This document shows positions 46,466 to 57,840 of a stretch of DNA of 64,000 nucleotides, in pieces; position 1 is the first letter of the stretch, and each line of letters starts with the position of its first letter. Made by a program: the position numbers and the translations under genes. The stretch spans positions 4,324,754-4,388,753 of the forward strand of contig BCKC01000003.1 in NCBI GenBank assembly GCA_001600455.1, written 5' to 3'. The DNA is from Endocalyx cinctus. Taxonomy: Eukaryota > Ascomycota > Sordariomycetes > Amphisphaeriales > Apiosporaceae. Under the pieces are notes generated by a model that worked only from the letters and a program-made list of their open reading frames with translations, had not been told where the DNA came from and searched no databases.

Positions 46466-49400
46466 ATGGATGATTATCTAGACAGCCCTCTGGAAAGTGA
46501 TGATGTCTTTCCTTGCAAAGGGTGCGGGGAGGTAAGAATTTGGAGTTTATTTCCACACCAATTCAAACTTAAAATCGCCTTTGCTGACTGAATCGCCACG
46601 TAGATCCTCGAGGAGGGCAAGGCCTTTGAATTAGGTGAGTATTTCCTGATACATCATCTATTTACTGATTTCGGTGATCTAACTTGACGATAGCGGGAAA
46701 TCGATGGCATTTAAACTGTTTCCGATGCAATACTTGCGGTACCCTCCTTGATTCGGACGCGAACCTCCTTCTCCTCGGCGACGGCTCCCTGATCTGCAAC
46801 AATTGTACCTATAGTTGCTGTGCATGTGGTGAAAAGATAGAAGAACTGGCCATCTTGACCGGTGACCAGGCCTTTTGTGCTACATGCTTCCGCTGTAGAA
46901 ATTGCAAGAGAAAGATCGAAAACCTCCGATATGCTAGGACGTCCCAAGGTATATTTTGCATGAGTTGTCATGAATCCTTGATGGCTAGGAGAAGAAAGAA
47001 ATCCAAAGCCGCAGCTCAGGCCAAAGCGCGAGAGAAAGAAGGTTCGCCTATGGTGAAGGACAAATCTTTACCGGCGCTACCACCCAACGAGATCCCCAAG
47101 AATGCGTTTTCCAACGAACGAGTTGATCCCGAATCTGATACACCTACCGAACTCTCGCCGCGACCACGGACGACATACCAGAATAGTAATAACGAGTCTT
47201 CATCCAGGAGCAGCTCAAGACCTGCGCGATCTCCCGAACGAGCGGCCGAGCCTTCTGAGAGGAACGGAAGCCTTTCCTTACCGTCGCAAACTTATCGTAG
47301 TAACCGCAATTCGACACTCTACTCGAGCACGGACCATAACAGCAACGGCCCTGCTGATGACCAAAGTTTCTTTATCCCCGTTGCCCTGGACCCTAGTCCA
47401 GCGCCTTCCGTAACGTCTAGGTCGGATGCGGTGTCGGACGCAAACAAGAAACCCAAGGATAGAGACTATTTCAATTCCAAGTCAACGGCAGGATCCGATA
47501 AGAAGACCGACTCCCAATCCTCGACCCCTCATATCGCATTCCAAGAGAAAGGACGACAGCCATCATTTGATCACGAGAATCCCCCGCCCAGGAGGAAGCT
47601 ATCCAAATCTAATAGGAATGATTCGAATGGACTGTCGAGGGTTTCTCCGCCTGCGCACGAAGATAAACGGGCAAACGGGAAATCTCAACCGATAGAGGAA
47701 TTTAAACTTCAAGAAGCGCCAAAGAGCAAGAAGATGAACGCGCGAAATAATTCTCAGCCAGGTGTATCAAATGACATGACGGGGACATCGCGGAGGTCGC
47801 AGGATATGACTTTTAGGGAAGAAGACGAAATACAAGCCAACGACGCTCTAGTCACTTCAACAAATAGCCAAAACAAGCAAATCAGCCGTAAAGAGGTTCC
47901 CAACTCGGCCTCTAGAAATGGTAAGTTTTTGGTGAATCATATGGAATATAATATCCGCTAATCTTCAATTTAGGTTCCGGCACATCACAACGTGCTAATA
48001 TATCGGATCAAAAGTCGATTCCTTCGTACACGTCTCCCAGAGCACCACCGGCACCCCCTGGACAGTCGGGATCTCAGGAGAACGACGAGCAGAGGTCATC
48101 ACCTAAACTCCCTAGATGGAACGGCGGCGGCGACTTTAGCATGGACGAAGATATGGCCCGCATTTTAGGTACGGATGAACATTCATCGTCCATACTTCGT
48201 CGCGTTTCAAATGCGGTGCGTCACGGACGAACAAGTAGTACTGAATCGAGCAACAACACTCAAAGAGTTGGTCACTCGCGAAGCGTTAGCGAAACTACAC
48301 GCGCTACCACATCTCCTCGCTGGACGAAAACATCTGCCGTTGATGATTTAATGAATGGTGGCGATATTACCAGCCCTCTCACGGAAGATCCTATCCTCCT
48401 GAAACACCGCTTGAGAAATTCCGAGCAGAGAGTTGCCGAGCTAGAGCGCCAGTTTACAAATGAGAAAGACCTACAAAATCTTACGCAGAAATTAGAGGAG
48501 AAGCGAAAGACCGTCTCCGTGCTCGACACTCAAACCGAAATCATGATTCGTCAACTGGAGGTTTTAGCCGGCTACGTGGAGAAAGCGAAGGAGACGAAGA
48601 AACCCGTGGATCCTAAGGAGTTGGAAGATTCTGCACTTCGGGAGTTTGTTCAGAAGCTGGAGAAACTGAAGCAGTCTATGTCGGCTAGCCTCGAGCAGCT
48701 CCATACCGAACGATATGAACTTCTCGAAGACAAGAACCGAATTATTGCGGATCGAGATCGTGCTCGAGCCGAGTTCGAACAACTGGTTTCTAAGAATGCG
48801 CAGTTGGCCGACTTGAACAATGATCTAACCAACCAAATCCAAGAGAGGTTTAAGTCTCACTCCGAGGCCCAAGGCCGATCGGTGCCGATAACAGGTGCGA
48901 TGAACGGACTCGGCATATACAACCATAACAAGGGTACGTCGAACAACTCGGTCAGCCTAGATAGTTCCAGCATCCAAACCGGTACAACTATTACGCCCGA
49001 TCAGGAGGAACCCATCCTCGAGTCCGGGCCGACCGTGGTCAATATCAGAAAGGCTCAACAGGCGCCGAGGAAATTCCACTGGATCAAGGGCTCCAAGGCT
49101 ATCGCTCAAAATATCACAAAGGGAGTGAATCGAACAGTGGTAGCCTTCCAGCAGCCGGAACGCCACCAAGGCTTGGCGGGCGAAAGCATCGGCCTCCCGT
49201 ACAACATGACGGTCGCACCGGTCGAGTCTCCCTCGGCTCCTACTAGCGCTGCGAACAGACAACAAGCTCAGGATAGCGGTCGCCGAGGATTCTTTAACAA
49301 GAAGAATCAGACGATGCCGAAGAACATGGCATCGCTGAACGCCTCGACGCCGACCATCGCAGAGGCGCCTACGGTCCTCTTTGGGTCAGAGCTAACGGAA

Positions 49401-50081
49401 CGAGCCGAGTTCGAGCGCCGACAGATTCCGTGCGTGGTCACGCGCTGTATAGAGGAGGTTGAATTGCGAGGCATGGATATGGAAGGTATCTACCGAAAGA
49501 CGGGCGGAAGCGCTCAGACCAAAGCCATCCAGGAGGGATTTGACAAGAATGAAAACTTTGACATTTCGGACCCTGACATCGATATTACCGCCGTCACTAG
49601 CGTCCTGAAACAGTACTTCAGGAAGCTTCCGACGCCGTTGCTCACGTACGATGTCTATGATCGTATTCTGGAAACTAATTGTAAGTGTCTAGAAAGAATG
49701 ATATTGTTCGTACAGAGAGAGCTAACCGATCTACAGCTATTCCAAACGATGCCGATAAATGCACACATCTAGAAAACACTCTCAACCAGCTACCACGCCA
49801 GCACAAGGATTGTCTCGAATTCTTGATGTTCCATCTTTCTCGCGTTGCCGGGAGAGAACGTGAGAATTTGGTAAGTTTACCCGTTATGTTCCATTTTATA
49901 ACTAGGACGAGCTTTTCCTAACTAACTATTTAATGTATAGATGACGCCTAAGAATCTTGCGGTGGTTTTTGCTCCGACCATTATGAGAGATACCAACATC
50001 GAAAGAGAGATGACAGATATGCACGCCAAGAACTTGGCGGTGCAGTTTATTATCGAGAACAGTCATAAGATATTCTCTTAG
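46466..50081 (+). CDS. Rho GTPase-activating protein with two LIM domains (Rga family)
   Basis: Six exons (46466-46531, 46604-46634, 46694-47920, 47974-49680, 49737-49870, 49941-50081) close in frame at 1101 aa. All introns are 53-72 nt with standard splice sites; exon 2 is only 31 nt. Two LIM zinc fingers occupy about 17-130 (CKGCGE, WHLNCFRCNTCG, CCACGEKIEE, FCATCFRCRNCKRKI, CMSCH). A long disordered region and coiled coil (about 560-690, RNSEQRVAELERQFTNEKDL) follow. The RhoGAP domain is at about 912-1095 and carries the arginine finger in GIYRKTGG (about R949) and a conserved VVFAPTIMR. Rga-type proteins in fungi switch off Cdc42/Rho GTPases to control polarity, hyphal growth and septation. 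Which GTPase is the target cannot be read from the sequence. Confidence 0.93.
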
Positions 50082-50824
50082 TTATTTTATTTAGTCTTCA
50101 TTACCGGTTATTGACGGCATCGAGCAGTCATACTGTACATACTTGACGATGAATGATGAGGTGGCTCAACAAAGTTTTTTTTTTTTTTTCCTTCTCTCTT
50201 TCTATTTCTCCAAAGACCTAAGTAAGGAAAGGGGGGNGGGGGGNGGAGGTCTTCTACTTGGTAGATCCGATAACTTTCATAAACTGTTGTTTTTAGCACC
50301 TTCAAGAAGGGGATGACTTTAGGACTGGATTTACCAAGTCACAAAAAGAAGAAGTTTAGTATGGAAATTTATATTTCAAACTCTTTTTTTTACTACTTTT
50401 TGAAAAAAGAAAAAGAAAAAAGGTCTTCCTCTAAATTCACAAACCACATGGTTGGATCTGCGCCGGCTTTATTTATATATATGTATTCCTCCTAGGAATA
50501 GCCTTGAACGTGGTTTTTCCGTTTTGTTTCGTTGTCTTTTTTTTTTTTTTTTTTTTTTTTTTCTGTTTTAGTCTCTACGGTCGGAAACCTTTTTTTTAAA
50601 AAAAAAATGATATCCTTCGAAAGCATCATGGGAAGTTGTGGATTTGGCGGTTCCTTTTTTTTTTTTTCTCATTATTGTACTGACAAAAAAAAATCAAAAG
50701 AGAAAAACAAAAATAACTTTGATGATATCTTTTTCTATTTCTTTTTTTTTTCGATAGAAAAGGTAACTGGGCAGACACGTCGGCGGGTGGGTAGTATGTG
50801 AAACAGTTCCCATAATGGCATATC

Positions 50825-50870
<46 letters not shown>

Positions 50871-51356
50871 CAGAAGGGTAAAAAAGGCTTTACTTTTTCC
50901 ATCTTTCCTGCTCCTTTTAAGTATTATTTATTTATATCCATTGGGTATCGGGTAGAGGAGATGAGAATGATGATTTCGTAAACCCGAAGATGGAAGAGAT
51001 CAAATATAAACTATTTTACGTTTCAAAAAAAAAAAAATAAAAATAAAAATAAAAAAATAAAGAACAAAAAGATTTCTGTGTGTATTTTTCCTGAAAGTTG
51101 AGTGTGTCAAATCTAATTTATATATATATATATATATATCTATTCTAAATGATAGTGATAAATCTGCCGTCACAAGAAAGGTCTACTCTATGTATATGTT
51201 TGTGTGCTTGTCATGTATATATCCTTTCTATAATGTAGATAGATATATATAAATACAAGATAGCATCGTTAACCCATCATCTCGTTTTTGAACATGACAC
51301 ATAATTGGTTGATATACAGTTTACATATATTCTGATAAGATATGCATATAATATAT
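50082..51356. other. Convergent 3' region rich in homopolymers, with two N bases
   Basis: This lies between the ends of the RhoGAP and PPR genes. It contains T runs (50174-50189, about 50537-50562), a G-rich run with ambiguous bases at 50237 and 50244, a GA tract and a TA tract (51120-51140). No gene is supported. Confidence 0.6.
50827..50869. repeat. GA dinucleotide tract
   Basis: About 21 GA units, the longest dinucleotide repeat in the window. Confidence 0.95.
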
Positions 51357-54300
51357 TTACATATAATTATCGTCCCCTCCTTCATATTCCGAGTCAAATT
51401 CCTCTGGAGAATATCCGTCCACTTCACCGGGAGTGAGATCGCTATCTTCGGAAAAGATCCGGCGCTCGAGGTCCGAGTTTACTTGTATCATAGACTTGAT
51501 CGACCTGATAGCTTGAGGACAGGTTTCCTCGATTTTCTGCTTTATCTTCACGGCGTCGGCAGACCACGGCCCGAGCTTGTCCAATTCAAGGTATCCTCGA
51601 GCCAGATAATACAGCGTCGTGGTCACCGGCCTAGGATATCTCGGCGCCATTCCCCTCCGACGGGTTTCCAGCGGAAGCGTGGTCCGCACCGACTCCTTCC
51701 TTCGTACTTGATACCAACCCGTCCAATTAGGCATCAGGATCTTCTCGCAGACGGCAAAAGCCTCTTCGTATTCTTTCAGCTGGATGAGGATTTGTATGTA
51801 GTTGTTCCAATTCTTGCTATCCAATTCGAATCCCTCAAACCGAATATCACGGATGAGCCTTTGGAGGCTGCTCGCATCCTCTTCGACGAGCAGGACATTC
51901 ATCATGCTCGTCAAGCTTCCGTTGAGGATATACCTGTACTTGGGAGATATTTTGGGCCCGCGCGGTACACCATCGACCATGTCTCGCGAACGGGCTGCGG
52001 TTATCGCATGTGAGAAGAAAGATGTCCACCATCTTCTAACTTCATCGAACCGTTTATCTTGAAGTTCTGTCAACATAACGGACGCCACAAGCCGAGCAGG
52101 CAAGATACCGTCCACCCGTCCTTCATCTTGGAAAAGATAGCAGTAAAGATCGATAAGCTCCCTGCTGTGTATTGTATCTTTCATTTGGGTGAACATCCAG
52201 ACCATCGTGCTGAATTGAAACTGCTCCGGTCCAAACCTGAGGGGCACACCTACATCGGCCCGGGGCGATTTCTGCTTTGGCTTGGCTGCAAAATCTCTGC
52301 TCCGCCCCAAACCATAAATCCAGTAGAAAGTGCGTAATATTGGACCAAATAGTTCGATTGCGTTCTTGCTTGTCCTTCTGGCTCGAGATAATGTACGCCA
52401 ATGAGCAAGAGCCTGAGTTAAGCGAAACAGGGTATCGGAAGAGCTTCGGAACCCGTTTTCAACCATAAGCTGGTGGAGACTTCGTACGGCGTTTGGTTCT
52501 CCGGTCTTTATTAAGGCTCCCATCACGATATTGAAGTGGTCTTGGGTCACCAGAAAAACGCGGTCTTTAAGACCAACCGAAAGGAGGTGAAGTGCATGTT
52601 GCGATTGTCGGCATAGGGAGAGAGCTATCAGAAGCTGCTTGTACGTGAACTCGTCGTAAGGAATATCTTTATCCACCATACGATTGAGAATCTTATTGAC
52701 ATTGGTGAGGTCTCGTCGCTGGGCGTAGTAGTAGAGTAATTTATTCCACATACGGGATGGTTTCACGCCTTTGCTCGCCGCTCTGATGCACAAAACTTCC
52801 GCTTCGTGGAATTGCTCGTTGACGCAATAGGCATCAACCAGGCTACTGAGCATTGGCTCGTTCGCCAGCACGCCGTTTCTGCGAGCCTGTCGGTACAGGT
52901 CAACGGTAAAGCCCAAATCACCTCTTCCACCGGCCATCTGCATCAAGGTGCCATACGTGTATCGATCTGGTTTTCCGTTGGAAGCTATGGCATCAAAAGT
53001 CGCTATCGCGCCGTCATAGTCTCCGGTCTTAACGAAAGCGTTTAAAAGGATGTTCCAGCAATACACATTCGGAGTTATGCCGAACTTTTCTGTCATGTCC
53101 TTGAAGATTCGCTGAACTTCATCCAAGTCGCCTTTGACCGCGTGAACCTGTAAGAGATGCGAAAAGGTGTCATCGCCTTGAATAACAGAAATATCGGTAT
53201 GTTTGCTGTAACGTTCGATGTACTCGGCCCAGAGCTTGTAAACACGTTCCGTATAACCTTGCAAGGCATAAAATCCCATAAATTTCTGATAAGCTCGCCG
53301 TGTAGGCTTTGTGTGAACCCTGAACCAATCCCCCCATAACATTTCCAGTCCGGTAAATTTGGCCGGTGCCTCAGCATTCATGTTTCGAAACGCAAGAAAC
53401 ATCTCATTCATAGTATGAGTACTAGGCTTGCTTTCCGGGAGTTCGCGATAAACTCGGTACACATCCGTTGCAAGTTTCGGCTTCCCCCTAGGAACTGCGG
53501 ATTTTAGAAATTTCTCATATGCGAAATGGTCATTTGTGAGGCCCAGAAGAGGAATCACATTCTCGTTGGGGCATGACATAACGGCGATTCTGATTAGGAT
53601 AGTAAGCAAAACGTTGAAAGCTTCGTCCGCGTTCGGGACGTCGGTCGAATCGCGAAGCCATTCTTCCTTCATTTCTTGCAAGTCGAATACCTTCCTATCC
53701 AGCCCTTCAAGCGAGGTTACACGCTGTAAGGGCAGAGTCTCAAAATCGAATTTTGCGGATAGGGAAGGATACTGCTTCCAGACATCTTTTAAGAAATCCA
53801 CGGTAGGTTCTTTCAAGGCAACCATGAGTAATGAGTCCAAGGCGTCTTTGATAGCAGACTGATCGATGTGTTTAAGGCCAAGGCCCTTGGCAAAAATACC
53901 GAGGGCTGCATTGTTGTTTTGCAGTCCAAGCTCAGCTGATACGCCCGCAAGTAAAACAGCACCGTCCCAATTGGCCGGATCAATTTTAACCATGAGCTCG
54001 GAAATCTTCCAAGAATCGGTCAACCTGCCCGTCTTGCTTAAAAAGACGACGATTTGGTTGCTAAATCTAAGCTGATGTTCTTCATCCAGCGACTCAAAAT
54101 GATGCCACACGAGGTCAGAATCCTGAGGTTCGTTACTAAATAAGGACTGTATGAGGGCCTGGGCATGTTCTTCTAGCGTAAGCTGCGGGTAATCGGCCTG
54201 GCTCGCGCTATTATGGGACGTATGAAGGGGTGGCTGTTCATTTTGATCGGAAGATGATGACATGTATAGGCGAGGAGAGATGGAGGGAATAGATTGGCCA

Positions 54301-54653
54301 TGACGAAAGCGGTCAAGACGGTCGGACGAAGGGATATTCAAGCGACGCATGAGAGCGATAGCACCGCTAGGATAGAGAAAGTCGAGGAGGAAAGTGGAGG
54401 CGTTCAACGTAGTGCCGGGCTCGGGCTCGGGCTCGGACTCGGGCTCGAGTCGGGATTCTTGAACGAGGGAGGCGTCTGAATTTAAAGTTCCATGCACAAG
54501 AGTTTGCCATGTTTTAGATAGCTCGATACCGGCGGCTCCATGCTGCCAAAAGGCAGTATGTAATTGTCGTTTGCTTCGTAGGGACCTATTCGAGGCAGGG
54601 AGTATACGGTGGAGAGCGCATGTTTCTAAGCTCGCGGCAGTCTTCTCCAGCAT
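51357..54653 (-). CDS. Mitochondrial PPR protein, probable CIA84-like complex I assembly factor
   Basis: This is a single intronless frame of 1098 aa from the ATG at 54653; codons upstream are open but lack an ATG. The N-terminus (MLEKTAASLETCALHRILPA then LRSKRQLHTAFWQHGA) resembles the start of Neurospora CIA84 and looks like a mitochondrial presequence followed by a conserved HTAFWxHG motif. The centre (about 440-760) contains repeated helix-turn-helix units of PPR type (PNVYCWNILLNAFVKTGDYD, GKPDRYTYGTLMQMAGGRGD, DEFTYKQLLIALSLCRQSQH). The C-terminus has further helical repeats and an acidic tail (YSPEEFDSEYEGGDDNYM). PPR proteins act on organelle RNA; CIA84 is an assembly factor for the membrane arm of complex I. 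The PPR and mitochondrial assignments are firm; the CIA84 identity is probable and based on remembered motif similarity. Confidence 0.82.
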   Translation of the reverse strand: MLEKTAASLETCALHRILPASNRSLRSKRQLHTAFWQHGAAGIELSKTWQTLVHGTLNSDASLVQESRLEPESEPEPEPGTTLNASTFLLDFLYPSGAIALMRRLNIPSSDRLDRFRHGQSIPSISPRLYMSSSSDQNEQPPLHTSHNSASQADYPQLTLEEHAQALIQSLFSNEPQDSDLVWHHFESLDEEHQLRFSNQIVVFLSKTGRLTDSWKISELMVKIDPANWDGAVLLAGVSAELGLQNNNAALGIFAKGLGLKHIDQSAIKDALDSLLMVALKEPTVDFLKDVWKQYPSLSAKFDFETLPLQRVTSLEGLDRKVFDLQEMKEEWLRDSTDVPNADEAFNVLLTILIRIAVMSCPNENVIPLLGLTNDHFAYEKFLKSAVPRGKPKLATDVYRVYRELPESKPSTHTMNEMFLAFRNMNAEAPAKFTGLEMLWGDWFRVHTKPTRRAYQKFMGFYALQGYTERVYKLWAEYIERYSKHTDISVIQGDDTFSHLLQVHAVKGDLDEVQRIFKDMTEKFGITPNVYCWNILLNAFVKTGDYDGAIATFDAIASNGKPDRYTYGTLMQMAGGRGDLGFTVDLYRQARRNGVLANEPMLSSLVDAYCVNEQFHEAEVLCIRAASKGVKPSRMWNKLLYYYAQRRDLTNVNKILNRMVDKDIPYDEFTYKQLLIALSLCRQSQHALHLLSVGLKDRVFLVTQDHFNIVMGALIKTGEPNAVRSLHQLMVENGFRSSSDTLFRLTQALAHWRTLSRARRTSKNAIELFGPILRTFYWIYGLGRSRDFAAKPKQKSPRADVGVPLRFGPEQFQFSTMVWMFTQMKDTIHSRELIDLYCYLFQDEGRVDGILPARLVASVMLTELQDKRFDEVRRWWTSFFSHAITAARSRDMVDGVPRGPKISPKYRYILNGSLTSMMNVLLVEEDASSLQRLIRDIRFEGFELDSKNWNNYIQILIQLKEYEEAFAVCEKILMPNWTGWYQVRRKESVRTTLPLETRRRGMAPRYPRPVTTTLYYLARGYLELDKLGPWSADAVKIKQKIEETCPQAIRSIKSMIQVNSDLERRIFSEDSDLTPGEVDGYSPEEFDSEYEGGDDNYM

Positions 54654-55585
54654 TGGAGAAGTTGTATATAAATTTAAAGAAAAGGGTTGGTTATAGTGAT
54701 TATGACAACAAAGTCTAGGCAAGGGAAGAGGCGCAGAAGGATTGACTAATTACGTTGTCGAATTTTTAAAACCATGATTAAGAGACTGTTTTATATGGTT
54801 AATATATATCCATATATATAATGTGGAGGATTTCAAGAATGATCAAAGGACATACGATGAATTTAAAAAAATTTTATATCTAGATAGAGGAACGTTTCCA
54901 GACCATTGATCTCCCTATTTCTCAAAACAAAACGCGAGAAAAGTCAGAAAGAGGGAAAAAGACGAGCGGTTCTTTACGGTCGTTGTCGTTTTTAGACTGG
55001 AGAAGACTAAGAAAAAAATTCCAATGAAGTACGAGAGAAAAGAAATGATCGTGTCATACTGTAGCTATTCCTTTCCAAGATAGCTTAGGATGGGGTCAAA
55101 CCAAATTGATTTTAATTTTTATATACGGAGTAAAATGATATATCCATGATAAAAAACCCGATACCGATCATAGATTAGATTAGATTAGATATTAGATAAT
55201 GGATAACATACCTATCTAACCTAGCTGCCTAGTAAACCTACTATAAGCCTTACGGTACACTATAAGGCTTAAACATCACTACTGTGTATATAAGTAACGG
55301 TATTAATTACGCTGTATATGTACACAGTACCTAGCTGCCTAGGTAATAATCTTGGCAATTTTTGAGGCACAACTGTCGAGGCAGTAAAAGTAATTCTTAA
55401 AACCCCCCGCTAAAAGCCCCACGTTTTCCCACCTCGAATCCAATATTTATATTATATATATATATGAGTATATACATATATATATATATATATATATCAA
55501 TCTCATCACCACAGATAAATCATAGAGAGTTACCACGGTTTTCATGTTGATCTTCTAGTAGGGTATATACTACGACAACTCATTC
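54654..55585. other. Divergent intergenic region
   Basis: This holds the promoters of the PPR gene (-) and srp68 (+). It contains a GATTA repeat (about 55172-55192), the second 18-bp element (55328-55345), another CCTAGCTGCCTAG copy near 55220, and TA-rich stretches at about 55450-55497. No gene is supported. Confidence 0.5.
55328..55345. repeat. 18-bp element TACCTAGCTGCCTAGGTA, copy 2
   Basis: This differs from 20573-20590 at one base in the centre. A partial copy (ACCTAGCTGCCTAG) lies about 110 bp upstream. Confidence 0.8.
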
Positions 55586-57577
55586 ATGGATATCACCGAA
55601 TTTGTGGTTTCTTCGAGAAACCAGGCTTTACTTTATGGCGACCATACAACTTATCACAGGTTGTTAGGTCTAAAACTACGTAATTCGAGGAAGAAGTTGA
55701 GCATCGTAACCAAGAATCGCGGAAAATATACAAAGAAAAGTCCTGTAACACCAGACCAAATTTCGGAAAACCATGAGTACGTCCAATCTTTTATTTCTTG
55801 ATTTTTTAAAGAATTTATAATTTACTTAAAGACGAAGACTAAAACGACATTCAATTCGCAAATTAGATATCTCCATCTTCTACTATTGACCTCGGAGAGG
55901 GCCTGGGCGCATGCTATGCGACTGAAAGCTGCCCATTCAACGGATACCAAAGGCATTACCGGTAAAATTCGTTCTCATATAATATCGAGACTCGACAAAG
56001 GCGCACGCACTGCTGAACACGTCGTCGATTTATTATCCGAGAATCATGCTACCGAGACCGATATTCTAGAAGCACGCGCTTATGCTTCCATGATAAGAGG
56101 AGCTACCGAATTCGAAAAGCAAGATTGGAAATCATGTCTACAAAGTTATTCTGTCGCCCGTATCATCTACATCGCCTTGATCCCCTCTAAAAAGGGCGAT
56201 ATCTTCAAAGACCTCTTGTCCGAGACTATCGATCCTTCTATCCGATATGCCGCGTATCAGAGCAAAGTTCCCCGAACTTTCGCTATACCTACCATTGCCA
56301 GAAAAGTCTTCCCGGTCGACGATGCCGAGCTGGTCGAAATGATCAACAAATTGTCCCCGGATTTATTGAAGGAGACCGATTCGGATGCTCAGAAAGGACA
56401 GGTTGGTGCCCCAAGCGCACCTCAGACTATTACTTGGCGCTCGAGAGAGGTGAAAATCGAGGATGCCGCCATCGCCTTGGCCCTAGCTTCGACCGACTCG
56501 GCCACCGCTCAGCTGATCGAGAAATTGGCCTCTTCGGACGTGACTCTACCTAAGGAGATGGCAGCCGCGTACGACGAGGTGTTGATTACCAGTCAGGATG
56601 CCGCCGATGCTACGAAGCATGCTATTGACGAGCTAAGAGAAGAAGGCGTGTCGCAGAATGACCCCCGTATCCAGAGTCTGCAGATTACACGTACCGCCGT
56701 CAATTATCAGATGATTAGCTGGAGAATTGGACGAAACCGAGTCTTGAGCGGCGAGCATGACGGCGCTTTACTTGACTCTGCCCCTAACACCACTCGCAAA
56801 TCCAAGAAGGATGTGGATTCCCAAAAGCCGAAGACCGAGGCGCTAGGAAAGAAGATCTCTCGTTTGAGAGAGAAGGTCGTACTTTACGATGCCACGCTGC
56901 AAAGCTTGGAATCCATCAAAGATTTACCCGGTGTGGCGGCAGACCAGGACTTGCTCGAACAATTGAATGCGGCAGCCAAGTATTTCGACGCTCTCAAGTT
57001 AGTTATTCAACTAAACATGTGCTTATATCGTTTCTATGCTAATTTGAACTATCCTAGATGCCTCTCTATTGCACGCTCCCACTCCCTCATCAGCCAATCT
57101 ACCAATGCTCTGGCTCTCACGAAGCATGCGTTTGACCAATGTCAAACAGCCGCTAGTTTCTTCTCCAAGCAAAGTAGCTCTTCCGACGACTCGTCACCTC
57201 GCAATATCGAAATCCACCCGGCAGATATCAAATTCTTGCAAACCCTTCTGACGGGGGAACTTCAAAGATACCGCGCCCTCGTTGAGATTGACAGACTAAA
57301 GGAAAAGGCGGACTCCTCCGCACCTAAAAACGCGACGCCGATTATCAAAAAGCTGTCGGAGTACCCGGCTGGTAGCATAGATTTGGAGAACTTGGTAGAT
57401 TACCCCCCTAAGATTGAGCCCATCCCTGTGAAGCCTTTGTTTTTCGACGTGGCTTGGAACTACATCAACTATCCTGGCAAAGGGCCAGTTGCTGCGGCGG
57501 TGGCGGTCAGTACTGAAAAGGAACCTGCGCAACCTGCTCAACCTCAGAAAAAGGGATGGTTTGGTTTTGGAAGGTAG
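55586..57577 (+). CDS. srp68: Signal recognition particle subunit SRP68
   Basis: Two exons (55586-55776 and 55867-57577) join across a 90-nt intron (donor GTACGT, acceptor TTAG) to 633 aa. Exon 1 starts MDITEFVVSSRNQALLYGDH and carries the basic region (YHRLLGLKLRNSRKKL) that contacts SRP RNA. The exon junction restores NHEYLHLLLLTSERAWAHAM, which is highly conserved in SRP68. The remainder is helical TPR-like (ATEFEKQDWKSCLQSYSVAR) with IDPSIRYAAYQ. The C-terminus (FFDVAWNYINYPGKGP, then QKKGWFGFGR) is the SRP72-binding and glycine-rich tail typical of fungal SRP68. The protein acts with SRP72 in the S domain of the cytosolic SRP that targets nascent chains to the ER. Confidence 0.94.
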
Positions 57578-57840
57578 ATATCACTAATAAAATTCTTGAT
57601 CTGGTTTGCCATAGATTCTCTTGAAGAATTAATATGAAAACTACTTTATGTACAGTGTCTGAAATGTTGTTATAAGTGCCTGTGTCTATTATGTTGGCGT
57701 TTTCTGCGACATGACATACCTAACCATTCAACTCCATCCCTTGCGTGTGCCTACACGCTGATCAGATAACATTATTCAATCGTAGACTTGTCTCGAACTC
57801 TTTATTGTAACAACAATACATCCTGTAAACCGTCCCAACC
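57578..57840. other. Short intergenic spacer
   Basis: Only 263 bp separate the srp68 stop from the multicopper oxidase start, the tightest spacing between same-strand genes here. Confidence 0.6.
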
